A stretch of DNA of 64,000 nt, from positions 42,984,693 through 43,048,692 of the forward strand of contig OX439131.1 of assembly GCA_949318235.1 (NCBI GenBank), read 5' to 3'. A program made the translations under genes and the position numbers. The notes beneath the pieces were generated by a model. That model ran no database searches. It had not been told where the DNA came from and saw nothing but the letters and a program-made list of their open reading frames with translations. Positions 34,456-49,594 of this stretch are shown one piece after another; positions within the stretch are counted from its first letter, which is position 1; the number at the start of each line of letters is the position of its first letter. The stretch comes from Ecdyonurus torrentis. Its lineage: Eukaryota > Arthropoda > Insecta > Ephemeroptera > Heptageniidae.

Positions 34456-36857
34456 CCGTTTATTTTAGATCACCAGAGATCGGAACCAAGCATCTTTGAT
34501 TTTGCTGAAAAAAATATATGTTGTTTAGGATGATAAAAAAACAAACTGTTTTTAATTTTAGCTCATTTGGTCGAAAACTCTAATTATGGCGCGAGATTTA
34601 AAATTTGACCTTTTTGCCGAGCGTTCTCGGCAAACGATTTGATGGCCTTTTTTTTCAGTGTATTTGAGCTGCAGGTCAAGTGTTTGTATTTTTTATGTGT
34701 AGTCCAACAAAAGTTGAGTTCACGCAAAAAAAATATCGGGCGTAACTGCAATCGATTATATAGTAAAAAATCGCCCAAAATGCTACGCAAGCTATTTTAG
34801 GTATAATTTCAAAACGGTTTTGCCACCTTCAAAATTTTTTTTTCTGCAAATATTAATTACTAACGTTAAAGTAGACTATATTACCAGCATAAAAACCTTA
34901 ATGCGATCCAAAAAAAGTTCCAATTTTTTTTTCTGCGAATATTCAAACTTGCGTCTTTTTGAAAAAATACCCATACTTAGCGCACGTTCCTCAGTCCAGC
35001 TTCGCACGAACATAATGAGTCATATGTGGAATATAGTCTCCAAAATGCCAGCTTTCAGAATATATTAAGAAACGTTGGACTTTTTTACTTCCTGATTTTA
35101 TACAGCGCTTTGAAGAAGTGGAAAAATGCGTGCGCGGCAAGGCGGTTCCTCAACGTTAGGACTCCTCTTATATCATCACAAATAACAAATAAAAACCTAT
35201 TTCAGCACAAATAAAGCTAACACAGTTAATTATCATTGAAAGATGATTATAACAACACTAATATTAATAAATGCATAATTTTTTCGTGCAAATAAAAGTA
35301 AATTTCATAACTTCGTTTTTTTTTTTTTTTTTTTTTTTTCTGTTTCATGGAATTTTTTTTATTAATGTTTATATTTTATATATAAACATTAATATAATAT
35401 TACATACAACATACTAGTTTTACCTTAAATACTTAATAATATTATATAGTTATATTTAACATATGAAATTATATTTTACTGTTTATATATATTAAATATA
35501 TTTCTTTCTACATAATATACCTTGTAACTCGTTTTTAATTTTTTTATGCAAATAATAAATAAAGATTGAAATTATATGAAAATAAATCCCCCCCCCCCCC
35601 CCCCCCCAACCAGTCAAAAGTTATCCGGATGAACACCACAGGGCTCTCGTAAGTCAATGAACACAATTTACTCTAAATTATTTAAAACTGCAATACAAGT
35701 TTTTTTTTTACTATTTTATGATACATATGTACGTACGTACAACTATAAATTTAAATCTATATCAACAATTAAAAAAAAGCGAGGTCAAAAAAGGAAGAAA
35801 AAAAAAAAAAAAAAAAAAAAAACATGAAAAAGCAACAAAAGAAAATGCAAGAAAAATAGAAAATTATTTGTAAAAAGGCATGAAAAAAAGAAATAAATGT
35901 GTAACGAAACAAAACAAATAAGATGATTGGAAGATATTAAAGACAGAAATATATAAAATATTCCATGAAACAGAAAAAAAAAAAAAAAAAAAAAAAAAAC
36001 GAAGTTATGAAATTTACTTTTATTTGCACGAAAAAATTATGCATTTATTAATATTAGTGTTGTTATAATCATCTTTCAATGATAATTAACTGTGTTAGCT
36101 TTATTTGTGCTGAAATAGGTTTTTATTTGTTATTTGTGATGATATAAGAGGAGTCCTAACGTTGAGGAACCGCCTTGCCGCGCACGCATTTTTCCACTTC
36201 TTCAAAGCGCTGTATAAAATCAGGAAGTAAAAAAGTCCAACGTTTCTTAATATATTCTGAAAGCTGGCATTTTGGAGACTATATTCCACATATGACTCAT
36301 TATGTTCGTGCGAAGCTGGACTGAGGAACGTGCGCTAAGTATGGGTATTTTTTCAAAAAGACGCAAGTTTGAATATTCGCAGAAAAAAAAGTTGGAACTT
36401 TTTTTGGATCGCATTAAGGTTTTTATGCTGGTAATATAGTCTACTTTAACGTTAGTAATTAATATTTGCAGAAAAAAAAATTTTGAAGGTGGCAAAACCG
36501 TTTTGAAATTATACCTAAAATAGCTTGCGTAGCATTTTGGGCGATTTTTTACTATATAATCGATTGCAGTTACGCCCGATATTTTTTTTGGGTGAACTCA
36601 ACTTTTGTTGGACTACACATAAAAAATACAAACACTTGACCTGCAGCTCAAATACACTGAAAAAAAAGGCCATCAAATCGTTTGCCGAGAACGCTCGGCA
36701 AAAAGGTCAAATTTTAAATCTCGCGCCATAATTAGAGTTTTCGACCAAATGAGCTAAAATTAAAAACAGTTTGTTTTTTTATCATCCTAAACAACATATA
36801 TTTTTTTCAGCAAAATCAAAGATGCTTGGTTCCGATCTCCGGTGATCTAAAATAAAC

Positions 36858-36862
<5 letters not shown>
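34453..36862. mobile_element. 2.4-kb foldback element with ~900-bp nearly identical arms
   Basis: The left arm (34453-35352) starts TGTCCGTTTATTTTAGATCA and is mirrored to the last bases by the right arm (35961-36862, ending TGATCTAAAATAAACGGACA). I saw only a few differences, for example CAGAGATC versus CCGGTGATC near the ends and one base in the AAAAAAAATATCGGGC region. The 608-bp spacer (35353-35960) is AT-rich with a 20-bp C-run and a purine-rich stretch. Both outer edges lie in (TA)n, fitting a TA target. Matching small frames on each arm (62, 68 and 82 codons) are mirror copies without any transposase motif, so the element looks non-autonomous. Confidence 0.92.
35588..35607. repeat. (C)20 homopolymer in the foldback spacer
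   Basis: An uninterrupted run of C inside AT-rich spacer. Confidence 0.9.

Positions 36863-36937
<75 letters not shown>
36862..36937. repeat. (TA)n microsatellite at right edge of the foldback
   Basis: About 36 TA units with one TACA interruption. Confidence 0.95.
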
Positions 36938-36938
<1 letters not shown>

Positions 36939-37102
36939 TATAATGCTTATATTTTAAGCCTCCATCACCAATTTAAAATTTGAATAAAAAAATGTTATTA
37001 TCAATTTAAACAAGATGAAAAATAATGTTTTAAATCGTTTTTTACCTGATCTTTTGATTTTAGTATTTTCAAAATTCCAAATTATAATATAATATACATA
37101 CA

Positions 37103-37797
<695 letters not shown>

Positions 37798-37798
37798 T

Positions 37799-38127
37799 AC
37801 TAGACTGATAATAATCATACCTTAATATCCATGAATTAGACACGAACACATTGATTTTGTATTTATTATCATTTATTTTCCTTTTTGCGGTTATATCACG
37901 TATCTGACGTCACAATGTACCGATGGGGCCGTGATAGGGGTAAAGAATTTGAGGAAGGGGCTTTAATTTATCACGTGACCAGAGCGGTGACTGTGATTGG
38001 CGGTGGTGCATTGTGACGTCAGATACGTGATATAACCGCAAAAAGGAAAATAAACGAAAATAAATACAAAATCAACGTGGTGGTGTCTAATTCATGGATA
38101 ATAAGGTATGGTAATTATCAGTCTAGT
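37799..38127. mobile_element. Foldback family T5, copy 2
   Basis: Arms of about 130 bp. Outer ACTAGACTGATAAT and CATACCTTAATATCCATGAA are mirrored by TTCATGGATAATAAGGTATG and ATTATCAGTCTAGT. Inner TTATATCACGTATCTGACGT and its mirror carry the CRE octamer at 37905-37912 and 38014-38021. The same end motif delimits 12204-12990. The unique centre (GGGGCCGTGATAGGGG ... CACGTGACC) is GC-richer. Confidence 0.88.
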
Positions 38128-38153
38128 ACTCTCTGTCTCTCTGTCTCTCTCTG

Positions 38154-38357
38154 TCTCTCTCATATCGGTTAAGTTTTTTGCTGCAATTTACTGTAATATT
38201 CACGTTAATGTAACACACAAAATGCAAATATACTTTAAAGTTTACTTACTCTAAGCATGCATCTAAATTTAAGAGTTTCTTCACTTTGCAATCTAATTAA
38301 ATTCGGAGGCACATTTTGTAATGGAAAGACCTAGGGAGAGTGGAGAGATTGATTAAT
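38154..38357 (-). repeat. Dispersed repeat R1, copy 2
   Basis: Reverse complement of 29830-30036 with few differences. A CTGTCTCT-type simple repeat (38128-38162) abuts the same end that carries the CAGAGA array in copy 1. Confidence 0.85.
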
Positions 38358-39116
38358 AAATTTTCAATTCGTTTATATATTTTTTTTTTTTTTTTTGCAT
38401 AAGTTTGTATGTAGAATTAAATGTAACAAAAAGTGATAACAAAAATTGACAAGAATTGAGTTAGAATTCAAAGTACATAATGCTGAAATTATTTCTTTTT
38501 ATAAATACTTTGTTAATATAAAATTCCAATAACTTAAACTGAATTTATTTTATTGTCTTTGAGAAGTCTTGTGAAATTCCTAAATAAAAAATAAAATACA
38601 CATTTTTATATTATCTTAAGTGAATAAAACAGACTTATTATTTTAGCAGAAGCTGTACTAGTGAAATTTTTATTTTATAATATAATTATTTAAATAATAA
38701 TACAATGAAAAATGTTACCCCTTTTACATTTGATTTCTGCGTTAAACAGTTCAAAAGAGTAAATTATTTTGAAAGCCTACAATTTTACTAATTTAACAGC
38801 ATGTAACTCAACATTTAATACAGTAAACGTCAAATGCATTTCCTTTCAATTAACAGTTAATTTTCATCATAAAAAATTATTAAATTTCATTAGCTTTATT
38901 TCTATTTTATATATAGCGTCAATTTTGGTTAAAGATTTGAAATTCTTTGCGTATAAATGTACAGACATACATTAAGGTACAAAAAAATGTGCAAGTACAG
39001 ATTTGGCATTATGCCACCTATCAGCTGTTAGAAAAGTGGGCGTGTTTTGTGGCAATAAGAGACGTTGTTAATGATGCCTGCACATCTCTAACACCACGCT
39101 AGCTTGCGTACATCTA

Positions 39117-39117
<1 letters not shown>
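38358..39117. other. AT-rich non-coding DNA
   Basis: No gene recognised. A less AT-rich patch lies at about 39010-39115. Confidence 0.45.

Positions 39118-39162
<45 letters not shown>
39118..39162. repeat. (GA)n microsatellite
   Basis: About 21 GA units. Confidence 0.95.
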
Positions 39163-40245
<1,083 letters not shown>

Positions 40246-40298
40246 AATTTCTAGTTTTTGAGTTCATTAAGTATTTCTAGTTGATTTTTGAAAGTCAC

Positions 40299-40368
40299 GA
40301 AATGACGTCACAGGCTGCAACTTTTTCCTATATTTACATGCATAAGGTGCAGCCTGTGATGTCATTTC
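40299..40368. repeat. Inverted repeat with CRE octamer
   Basis: GAAATGACGTCACAGGCTGC (40299 on) pairs with GCAGCCTGTGATGTCATTTC (to 40368) over 21 bp with one mismatch, around a 28-nt loop. Confidence 0.85.
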
Positions 40369-40597
40369 GCAACTCTAAAAAATTAAGGAAAAATACCTAA
40401 CGATCTAAAAAATTAGAAGTTCCCATATGTATTGATTCAGGACAATGTCCTCTTTTAGAATATGAAATAAAATTACCCACTCAATTTTTTTTCAGTTTTT
40501 CTCATTTTTCTCAAGAGGAATGCATCGTATGTATGTTATATTTTATGTATTTTATTTTTGTGTATATTTGTGTATGCTATATTTTGTAAGTTATCCC

Positions 40598-40779
40598 GTT
40601 TTCGACTCTAACGGGATAACCGTGGCGGGTGTGGTTCTTCTCCATATATCTCATGACGTTTCACATCTGACGTTGGGTGCATCTCAAAATGACCCAAGAT
40701 ACGCCTAACATCGGACGCGAAACTTCGTGGAAAGGAGAAAAAGAACACCCGCCACGGTTCTTCCGCTAGAGTAGAAAAC
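40598..40779. mobile_element. Inverted-repeat element M2, copy 1
   Basis: Left GTTTTCGACTCTAACGGGAT and CCGTGGCGGGTGTGGTTCTT are mirrored by AAGAACACCCGCCACGG and CCGCTAGAGTAGAAAAC. A truncated relative (AGATGCGCCTAACATCGGAC ... GTTAGAGTCCAAAACAC) is at about 50690-50805. Confidence 0.75.
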
Positions 40780-41572
40780 ACTATCATGTTTTACAACACT
40801 GATGCAAATTTTGTTTTGAAATTAAGCGTTACTCAGCTATTTATTTTCAATAACCAATTCAATTGTGTAAAAAATATTTTGTCACCACGAAACACATGAT
40901 CTTTGCTTGGCACGTCATAACTTTTAAACTACAAAAAAAAGTAATGTAGCTACATAGTTCATATCTTTGATGTAAAAGCAAAACAAATATGGCACGTTCT
41001 TAAAAACTTACAATTCTCCTGCCAAGAATTTGAAACGAGCCAACAGTTTTTTCTTCGCTTTATCTCATTTAAATAATGAAATCAGATACATTTTTTTTAT
41101 ATCAGGCAATGTTTGAATTATCATAAGAATAGAAATAGAATACTATAGCTTTGTTATGGTGTAAAAACGTAAAACTTTATGTTATATAATGGTCTTGAAA
41201 ATTGTATACGTCATTAGTTCAAAGAAAAATATTCGTAAGAGGCTTTTGAATAGCCGTTGGTTTTGCTGACAATCATATTTCAATTTCATGACACGGCCAC
41301 CTGATGGAGTAATAATTTTCTTTTATATCATTCATCATTCAGTGCGTAGACAAAAATAAAATCTGTCTCTGATAAAGCAATCAAACACATTCTTCAATTT
41401 GAAAATTTTTTTTTCCTGTTAATCATATCATGACTGTTCAAGATTCATAATAAAATTTTACTTATTGAAATTCCTTTTATGCAATGAAGTATTTTTTTTA
41501 CTCTTAATCAATTGTAGATTTTGCCTTCTTAAATTTGATTTATGATATTACAGATCATAAATCGATAAAATT
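40780..41572. other. AT-rich non-coding DNA
   Basis: No gene recognised. Confidence 0.5.
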
Positions 41573-41918
41573 TGTGGCACAGTAATATGCGTACTGGCTT
41601 GACGAGTAAGAGATCACGAGTTCAATACTCAGTGGGTATGTGCGACCTTTTCACAGGCCGTGGTATAAAAATAGTGCGCTCTCGTGTTCTCTGCACGTTG
41701 ATGCCTGTGCGTATGGCAGTGTGTCACAGGTTAAACGGCAAGAGAGGTGTTGTGGCTTGACAGGTGTATTCACGTCTCAGACTAGTCCTGGCAGTGGTGG
41801 TAGTGGCCCATGCCAAGTCAGAGGTATCTCGGGACGGCTCACCAATCCAAACCATCCTATATCTCATTCATTTCTATTAAATCACACAACTACTAGCTCA
41901 ATTTTATTTTTTACCGAT

Positions 41919-41963
<45 letters not shown>
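41573..41963 (+). mobile_element. tRNA-derived SINE candidate with poly-A tail
   Basis: The 5' part resembles a tRNA gene: an A-box-like TGGCACAGTAATATGCG (from 41574) and a B-box-like GAGTTCAATACTC (41618-41630). A GC-richer body without relation to tRNA follows, and then a ~37-nt poly-A at 41926-41963. The 62- and 130-codon frames here are by-products. The pol III promoter reading is inference; no target duplication could be fixed. Confidence 0.6.
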
Positions 41964-41965
<2 letters not shown>

Positions 41966-42154
41966 TTACAATTTTATTATTAAATACATGTACCAGGATG
42001 TTATATTAATAACTGGAGCAGATTTTGCGTAATTTTTGGAAAATATATTATTAAGTAAATAAAAAATACGTACTTTCTAATTTTCCACATTCATTTATAA
42101 AAATTTACAAGTGATGGTTATGTGATTTTACTCATCATATTTAATGTAAAATCT

Positions 42155-42330
42155 CTGGTCGGTGACTATGTGGTTAGAAATGTCTCTCATTAAAGAGTGG
42201 CTTGCGGCACACGAAGCCAGAGAGATGTTGCAAGATCGAGTGGTTTTCTGCTGACCGAGGCCCATGGGAGCCAGCAAGCAACCAGCCAAAAACCTGCTTA
42301 GATTCCATCTTGCTATCTCATCCCTTCTCT
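42155..42330 (+). mobile_element. Second, degenerate SINE-like element
   Basis: GGTCGGTGACTATGTGGTTA resembles a tRNA 5' half with A box. Downstream blocks (GCCAGAGAGATGTTGC, GAGGCCCATGGGAGCCAG, TGCTATCTCATCCCTTC) loosely parallel the body of the element at 41573-41963. It ends at a CA run. Confidence 0.4.
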
Positions 42331-43417
<1,087 letters not shown>

Positions 43418-43652
43418 TTCTCCCCATTAAAGATTTTTAATGTTTCAATATTCATCCTTATATTATATTTGTATATTATTTTATTTATGACTTTTATGAG
43501 TGTATTGACAAGCCCTACGTTTGTTGAAACTTTATGTTAACTATGAACTGTCATGTTCAATAAAATTTCTAATGCTTGACGTTATTATGTTAACGTAGTC
43601 TTAAAATGATTATGTGATTGGTTACCGAAAGCAACAATGCATTTTAATTTTA

Positions 43653-43755
<103 letters not shown>

Positions 43756-43765
43756 GTGCATTACA

Positions 43766-44104
43766 TTAAAGAAAAGGCCTAGACAACATACAAAATAACT
43801 TTACTAATAAAGATGATATCTTAACATACATGAAAATCAACATTGATTTGGCGTTGAATAATAATTTATTTTGAATTGTTTGTAAGTGACCGTTATGGAT
43901 ACACCTGTATATGACGTCACAGCCCCCCGGGCCTCTGATTAGCTAGCATACAAATTGCCACGAAAGTTTTTCAAAAGTGTTTCATGGCAATTTTTGCTGA
44001 CCAATCAGAGACCTAGGGGACTGTGACGTCATAAACAGGTGACTCCATAAAGTTCACTTACAAACTTGCACATAATATTTTTGTATATATATAATTTACT
44101 TTAA
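43766..44104. mobile_element. Foldback element with paired CRE and CCAAT motifs (family T6)
   Basis: The left end TTAAAGAAAAGGCCTAGACA resembles TTAA-family T1 ends. Inner arms TGTAAGTGACCGTTATGGAT ... ATGACGTCACAG and CTGTGACGTCATAAACAGGT ... CACTTACA mirror each other. CCTCTGATTAG/ CCAATCAGAG lie further in. Octamers at 43912-43919 and 44024-44031. The right boundary is not firm. Confidence 0.7.
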
Positions 44105-44581
44105 AAATGTTAATGGTTGCAATACAATACATTTATAGATAGATAGATAGATAGATAATAATTTTTATTGAGGCTACAAAAGGTACAAAACCCACTGAAG
44201 TGGTCCTCTGATATTCTTGCTGTCAGAGGTTTATAGTTTGACAATTTTTATTACATAGTTTTCAAAAACGATAGCTAAAAGAGAGTAAATCACAATTATA
44301 TAAACAAAATATTAATTTTCAACTCATAACAGCAATTGTTTTCTGATATTTTATAGAATTCAAGATAACACAATTAATTATTATAATGATAAGGTGATAT
44401 ACTTAGATCAGACAATACTATAATATATAGTGATTATAGAGGACTTATATGGAGACTTTAATTAATGCTGAAGATATTTTGGTAAGACGTAATGTTTTTT
44501 GTTACAGTGGTTGTACAAACTTTTTGTCATGCAAATTAGTTACTAGAATTTTAGCTAACAAGATTTGTTAAGTAATGCTAA

Positions 44582-44616
<35 letters not shown>

Positions 44617-45404
44617 AGCAGAAAATGTAAAAACAGATTTACAATTTTTTCTTTCTTTCTTTTTGTATGTTTACATTTGAGCTATTAACTGAATGAAAAG
44701 CAATAAAATATATCTGTCAAACATCTTGAAATTCAATAGCATCAATAATAAAAATCTCTGTAGTGTTTATTTCTTATTCTTCATGAAATAAAAAAGCATT
44801 TTTATACATTTGACAGTTAATATTATTTAAAAATATAAAACAAGTTTAAGTCTAAATTGTTATCAGATAAAAAGTGTAATATTTTATTTTTTGAAGCTCT
44901 AATTTAAAATAGAGAATGGCACATTTTCTCTTTCTCTCTTCAATATGGTTATAAATCTTTCTACCCCCCCATACCATTTTACTCTCTTACGATCGCACAG
45001 AAAGGAAGGGTAGCTCAAGTACCATATTCATCTGATAATACTGTATAAATTCATCGAATACTTAAAATAAATCGAGTTGGAAAAAATATCTAGGAAGTCT
45101 TATAAATTTTCGCAAGAATTTGACCCATGACTCTGTTATATTTTCCCTATAAGCTTTTACTACAAAATCCAATGAATTGTATAAAAAAAAAAATGAGAAA
45201 ATAATTTTAACCCAAATTTGGTTTTCATGGATTATTTAAATAAACTTGTTTTGAATCTTGCTTATGTAAGTATTTAAAAATTTATACAAACTAGGAGAAT
45301 AAGAACTTATTGAGCATATTATTATTTTAAGGGCTAACTTTCAAAAAAATTAAATCAAAATCATAATATTCATGATTAGTGCCTAGTGGCCAGATTTGCA
45401 CACA
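44105..45404. other. AT-rich non-coding DNA
   Basis: Contains a (GATA)n run (44136-44157) and a poly-A run (44583-44614). No gene recognised. Confidence 0.5.
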
Positions 45405-45565
45405 TATTATGTCTCTCAACCGTTATATACCTCACAAACTAAAGTTAAAAAAACTGCAAAATAAAAATTATAGCTTGGGTTGCCTACTTTTCAAGTTTTC
45501 TTCCCATTTTCTGAGAGGGTTAAAAGACGTAATATGTGTGTGTATAATAGTCTAATTTCATAATT
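45405..45565 (+). repeat. Inverted-repeat element M3, copy 1
   Basis: CTCACAAACTAAAG ... AAAACTGCAAA, GGGTTGCCTACTTTTCAAGT and GTAATATGTGTGTGTATAAT match 55255-55445 in order. The left arm has decayed relative to that copy. Confidence 0.6.
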
Positions 45566-45865
45566 TATATTTGAGAGAACTTTTTTTAAGACCAGTATTT
45601 TAGTTTAGTATAGTTTATTTTATGCAATTCTTGATTTATCATTGGAAATTTGGTTGGGGGGCGTGATATTCTTGTTGCCGATGTTAAAGTTCTCTAGTTG
45701 CCATAACAAATCATTACCTATCATTTGCAAATTTAATGTATAGTTAACAAAATCTTCTACAATATTAAAAAATAATAATAATAAATAAAATAAAATATTG
45801 CAATATTGTGAGTTTGTTCAGGGTAGCGAAGGTTGATATTGGTTTATCGGTTTTCGTGTATTACC

Positions 45866-45949
45866 CTGGCGCCATGGTAGTATTAGTACCTTATCAGTAC
45901 CATGAAGCTGATATGGTACTGATACTACCATTTATACTATGGCGCCATA
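45866..45949. repeat. Inverted repeat with TGGCGCCA ends
   Basis: CTGGCGCCATGGTAGTATTA ... TCAGTACCA is mirrored by TGGTACTGATACTACCATTT ... ATGGCGCCA, arms about 35 bp. Confidence 0.75.
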
Positions 45950-46014
45950 AAATATTGTTTACATATTTTTAGTATAGTATATACAGTTAAAATCTACAAA
46001 ATAGATAATATCTT

Positions 46015-46310
46015 GCTCTGTAAAGTATAGTGAATCTCATTTACAGTGACTGGCTGACAAACAAAATATAGCACACATTAGTTGATCTTGTTTTTTTGAA
46101 CCATTAAAAGTGAGTCGCATATTTCGTATGGAGTTTTTTTTTTTTGGGGGGGGGGGGGGTAGTTTCTTTAATTTTTATCAGGTCTCAAGTTCTAAACGAA
46201 AAAATAACAATAAACGTACGTAGTAAACAGGTAACGACGTCATGATCAGATGTTTTTAACAAAGGAAAATTTTCGAAGCTGGTTCAAGAGTTGTGTGTAG
46301 TTTATAGAAC
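46015..46310. mobile_element. Interspersed element M1, copy 2
   Basis: Matches 31946-32254 in order (CTGTAAAGTATAGTGAATCT, AGTGACTGGCTGACAAACAA, GTAACGACGTCATGATCAGA, AGTTTATAGAAC). A G-run (46147-46161) replaces part of the first copy's interior. Confidence 0.75.
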
Positions 46311-46977
46311 GAACGTGTGTTTACGTCTAGTCTATGTAATTATTTTTGAGAGTATAACAATAAAAAAAATTAAAAAAAAAAAAAAAAAAAAAAACGCAGT
46401 AGTTGTTGTAAGTTTATAATACCTGAAAATATATTTTTTTACTCTATAAAGCATAACTCATAATAATTTTATATTTTGGAATCTTATATGACACTTATAC
46501 ATTATAATATCATACTTTAAACATTCTATAGAACAACTACATGGTTATAGATATCTTAATCATAATATTTAGCTATAAGTTAAATATCGAGTTCTCTTGT
46601 AGTTTGGATGATATATGAACGTTCGATGAATGTCATGAGTTAGGTATTAAAGGCTTAAACTGATCACAGTACAATAGAGACGTGGGATTAAAAAAGGAAA
46701 AAAAAAAAAAAAAAAAGAGAAAAAAACAGTAGAAGCCTAATATAACTATTCAGTGTTTATTAATGAAGCTCATCATGTTTACGGTCACTGAATTTAATTA
46801 GCTTTGACGTTTATATATAGAAAAAAAACTAAAGTAAGCTTAATTATACCATTAATTTATAAACAATGTTACAGATTAAAGGATGCTATTAACAGTAAAA
46901 CGCAAAAAGGAAAGAAAAAAAAAAGGTTTTGAATTTTAAAAAAGTGCGACACATGTGTTACAAATTTAAAATATATT
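46311..46977. other. AT-rich non-coding DNA
   Basis: Poly-A runs at 46374-46394 and 46698-46716. No gene recognised. Confidence 0.5.
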
Positions 46978-47319
46978 TAAAGCCATAGACCACATAAAAT
47001 AACATGTGCTTTTTAATGAATAAACACGAAATGGGATCTTCTAATATGATGACAATTTTTACCAGAATGTTAATGTAACCCCACGAGAGAGCGTGAAAAA
47101 TCTGTATAGTATGCAATTTGCATGAAAATTCATATTTATGACATCAGAAACATGCAAAATTTAGTATGAAAATGTTGTGCGGGTTACATAAATCGAATTT
47201 TCTGATCGATGCTACGGGGCTATCGTTGGGTTTTGATACAAACTAATGTTATTTATGTAAATCCCATCAAGTGTTTTGTGATATAAATGCTTATGTTTTT
47301 CTCTGGTCTATTACTTTAA
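46978..47319 (+). mobile_element. TTAA MITE, family T1, copy f (best full copy)
   Basis: Complete 342-bp copy including both TTAA sites: TTAAAGCCATAGACCACATA at the left and TCTCTGGTCTATTACTTTAA at the right. Interior GTTGTGCGGGTTACATAAAT. The central octamer is mutated to ATGACATCAG. Confidence 0.93.
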
Positions 47320-47640
47320 TCATTTCTTTCATCCTAAAATCTAAATATGTAAAAAGTATATCTGATAAGGTTAATATTGTTATTATATATAATATTCAGT
47401 TTCAGTTTCTTTATTGATCATAATACCAATTGGTACATATTGGTTATAAAAATATTTATACAGAAATACAATATATTTCATAATAGTTTTAGTCATCATA
47501 ATTCATATTATTAGGAATATATTCTTATAATATTTAATAAAATTTAAATTGTATATAGCTAAATAAAAAGGTTCAATAATTTGTAAAATATTTTCACAGT
47601 TAAAGTCATGCGATAATTTTTATTTTATTTATGTTTTATC

Positions 47641-47691
<51 letters not shown>

Positions 47692-48372
47692 CATTTTTTT
47701 TATAGCTCACCTATTTTTTAGCACATTATTTTATTTTTTAAATATATAAAATAATACTTCTGTAAGTATTTATTAATTTAATGCATAAATAAAGTAAACT
47801 GAATAATTTTAAAATTATATAATAGTAAAGGGTATAGATATATGCAGAAATTATAGTCAAATATAATTAACACAAAAATTCTCAACGTTAGTGTGTGTAC
47901 ATAGAATGACAGAATTATAGATCGTATTGTGCAATTAAAGATTATCATTCGATTAAAATGGCAATTTAATTGTAATAATTAATACTGAAGTTCCTGTAAT
48001 GTTTGTTGTAATAATATATTTCAATTTTACAGGCTGTTGCTGCGAGTAATTACGTAACAAATTGCGTGATGATTACTTTTTGATGTGTTCAATTGAGAAA
48101 ATAAGATTCAAAATCAATTTTACAATTAATTATTTTTACTGTAAATATTAGAATTGAAATTTCTATAATATAACGATTTTTTTGTCGTTATAACGTAATG
48201 TAAAGAATATTTTCATGTGATAGAATATAAGATTTGAAACTTTTTGTATATCAAAATCGGTTGTAAGGTAAAGTTTACGAAAACTATAAAATCCAACTTT
48301 AACTTTAGAGCAATAGAAACGTTGCATTCAAATATTATTTTTTGAGGGATAATTTTTTATATCTATATAAAT
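47320..48372. other. AT-rich non-coding DNA
   Basis: Contains a (TA)n microsatellite at 47642-47685. No gene recognised. Confidence 0.5.
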
Positions 48373-48718
48373 TTAAAGAGGAAGTTCAGGGGTTACAAGA
48401 TGGCTTCTTCAATGTTAGATAATAAGAAGAACTGTTCATAAACTCACATATGATGACCCAAAGACCTTCCGTAGCCCCATGGTAGTACCTTAAACTTACC
48501 CTCATCTTGCAAGATATGCAACCCACTATAACATTTTCTATAGTAAAGCCGTAACTATGACGTAAAAGATACGGGACAAGTTGCATATCTCGCAGGATGA
48601 TCACGTGTTTGCGTGGCTACGGAAGGTCTTTGGGTCATCATATATGAGTTTATGAACAGTTCTTCTCATTATCTAACATTGAAGAAGGCATCATGTAACC
48701 CCTGAACTTTCTCTTTAA
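48373..48718. mobile_element. TTAA foldback family T4 (TTAAAGAGGAAGTTCAGGGG)
   Basis: Bounded by TTAA (48373-48376 and 48715-48718). Arms of about 130 bp: TTAAAGAGGAAGTTCAGGGG, TTCTTCAATGTTAGATAAT, ATGATGACCCAAAGACCTTC and their mirrors. The minus frame at 48386-48604 is a by-product of the left arm. Confidence 0.9.
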
Positions 48719-48743
48719 TGTATAGTGTGAACTAGACTTAATG

Positions 48744-49075
48744 CTACCATATAGACCAAACAACATGACCTTTTAAGTTATTTAGCACAAAATGGGACAC
48801 CTAAAAGCGTTATCAATTTTCAGTAGTACCCAAGTGTAACCACGAAAGAGAGCGCGAAAAAACTGTAAAATAGGCCAAACGCACAAATCTTGAATAATTC
48901 TGATTGTCAGCATATAGTAGAAAAAATTGTACGAGTTACAAAAGTTGAAAATCTCTTTATACGTTTAAGGCGTCACAATAGGATTATTGGACCAAGTAAT
49001 TGTAGTTTTGAAAATCCCATTTTGTATTTATTGATTTAAAAGGGTATGTGGTTTGATATTAGATGGTCACTTTAA
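48744..49075 (+). mobile_element. TTAA MITE, family T1-related, diverged copy g
   Basis: CCATATAGACCAAACAACAT, ACAAAATGGGACACC, ACGAAAGAGAGCGCG and the GATGGTCACTTTAA end follow the T1 order at much lower identity. It begins only about 25 bp after the T4 foldback. Confidence 0.6.
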
Positions 49076-49562
49076 TGTTATATTATATGTTGTGTTCCTA
49101 ACATTTTCACAACAAAAGCAAAGCTCTCATTAAAAAATAAATTTTGGAATATATTTAAAAACTTTTATACGTAGAAATTTAATTGCTTATTAAAATAATA
49201 ATTTAAATCGTAAGACAATTAAATACTAGCAATGCAATTATCATTAACTGCAAGAACATTTCGATTAGTAGTTAGTTTATTCCTTGTTTGCCGAGATTAA
49301 AATAATTGTATGTAAATTATCCTAATGAAGTAGAGTAAAAAAAAAAGTAAAGTTAACTTGTTAAAAAAAGTAAAACTATTTTAATATTAGTTGCAGCAAA
49401 AACGTTTCTTCAATATATACGAGTTAGTTAAACTCTATCTAATTAGGATTTTTTTTTCTAAATTGGTACCATGTTCATAGAATGTTTTTGTGCCTTACTT
49501 TACATTAATGTTGATTTCAAACACAAAAGGTTTTGTAATTAAATCATGCTGGTGGGATTAAA

Positions 49563-49594
<32 letters not shown>

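Noticed and set aside
34584..36731. Mirror-image 62-, 68- and 82-codon frames on both foldback arms
   Set aside because: Identical because the arms are inverted copies; composition is AT-driven and no motif of any transposase is seen.
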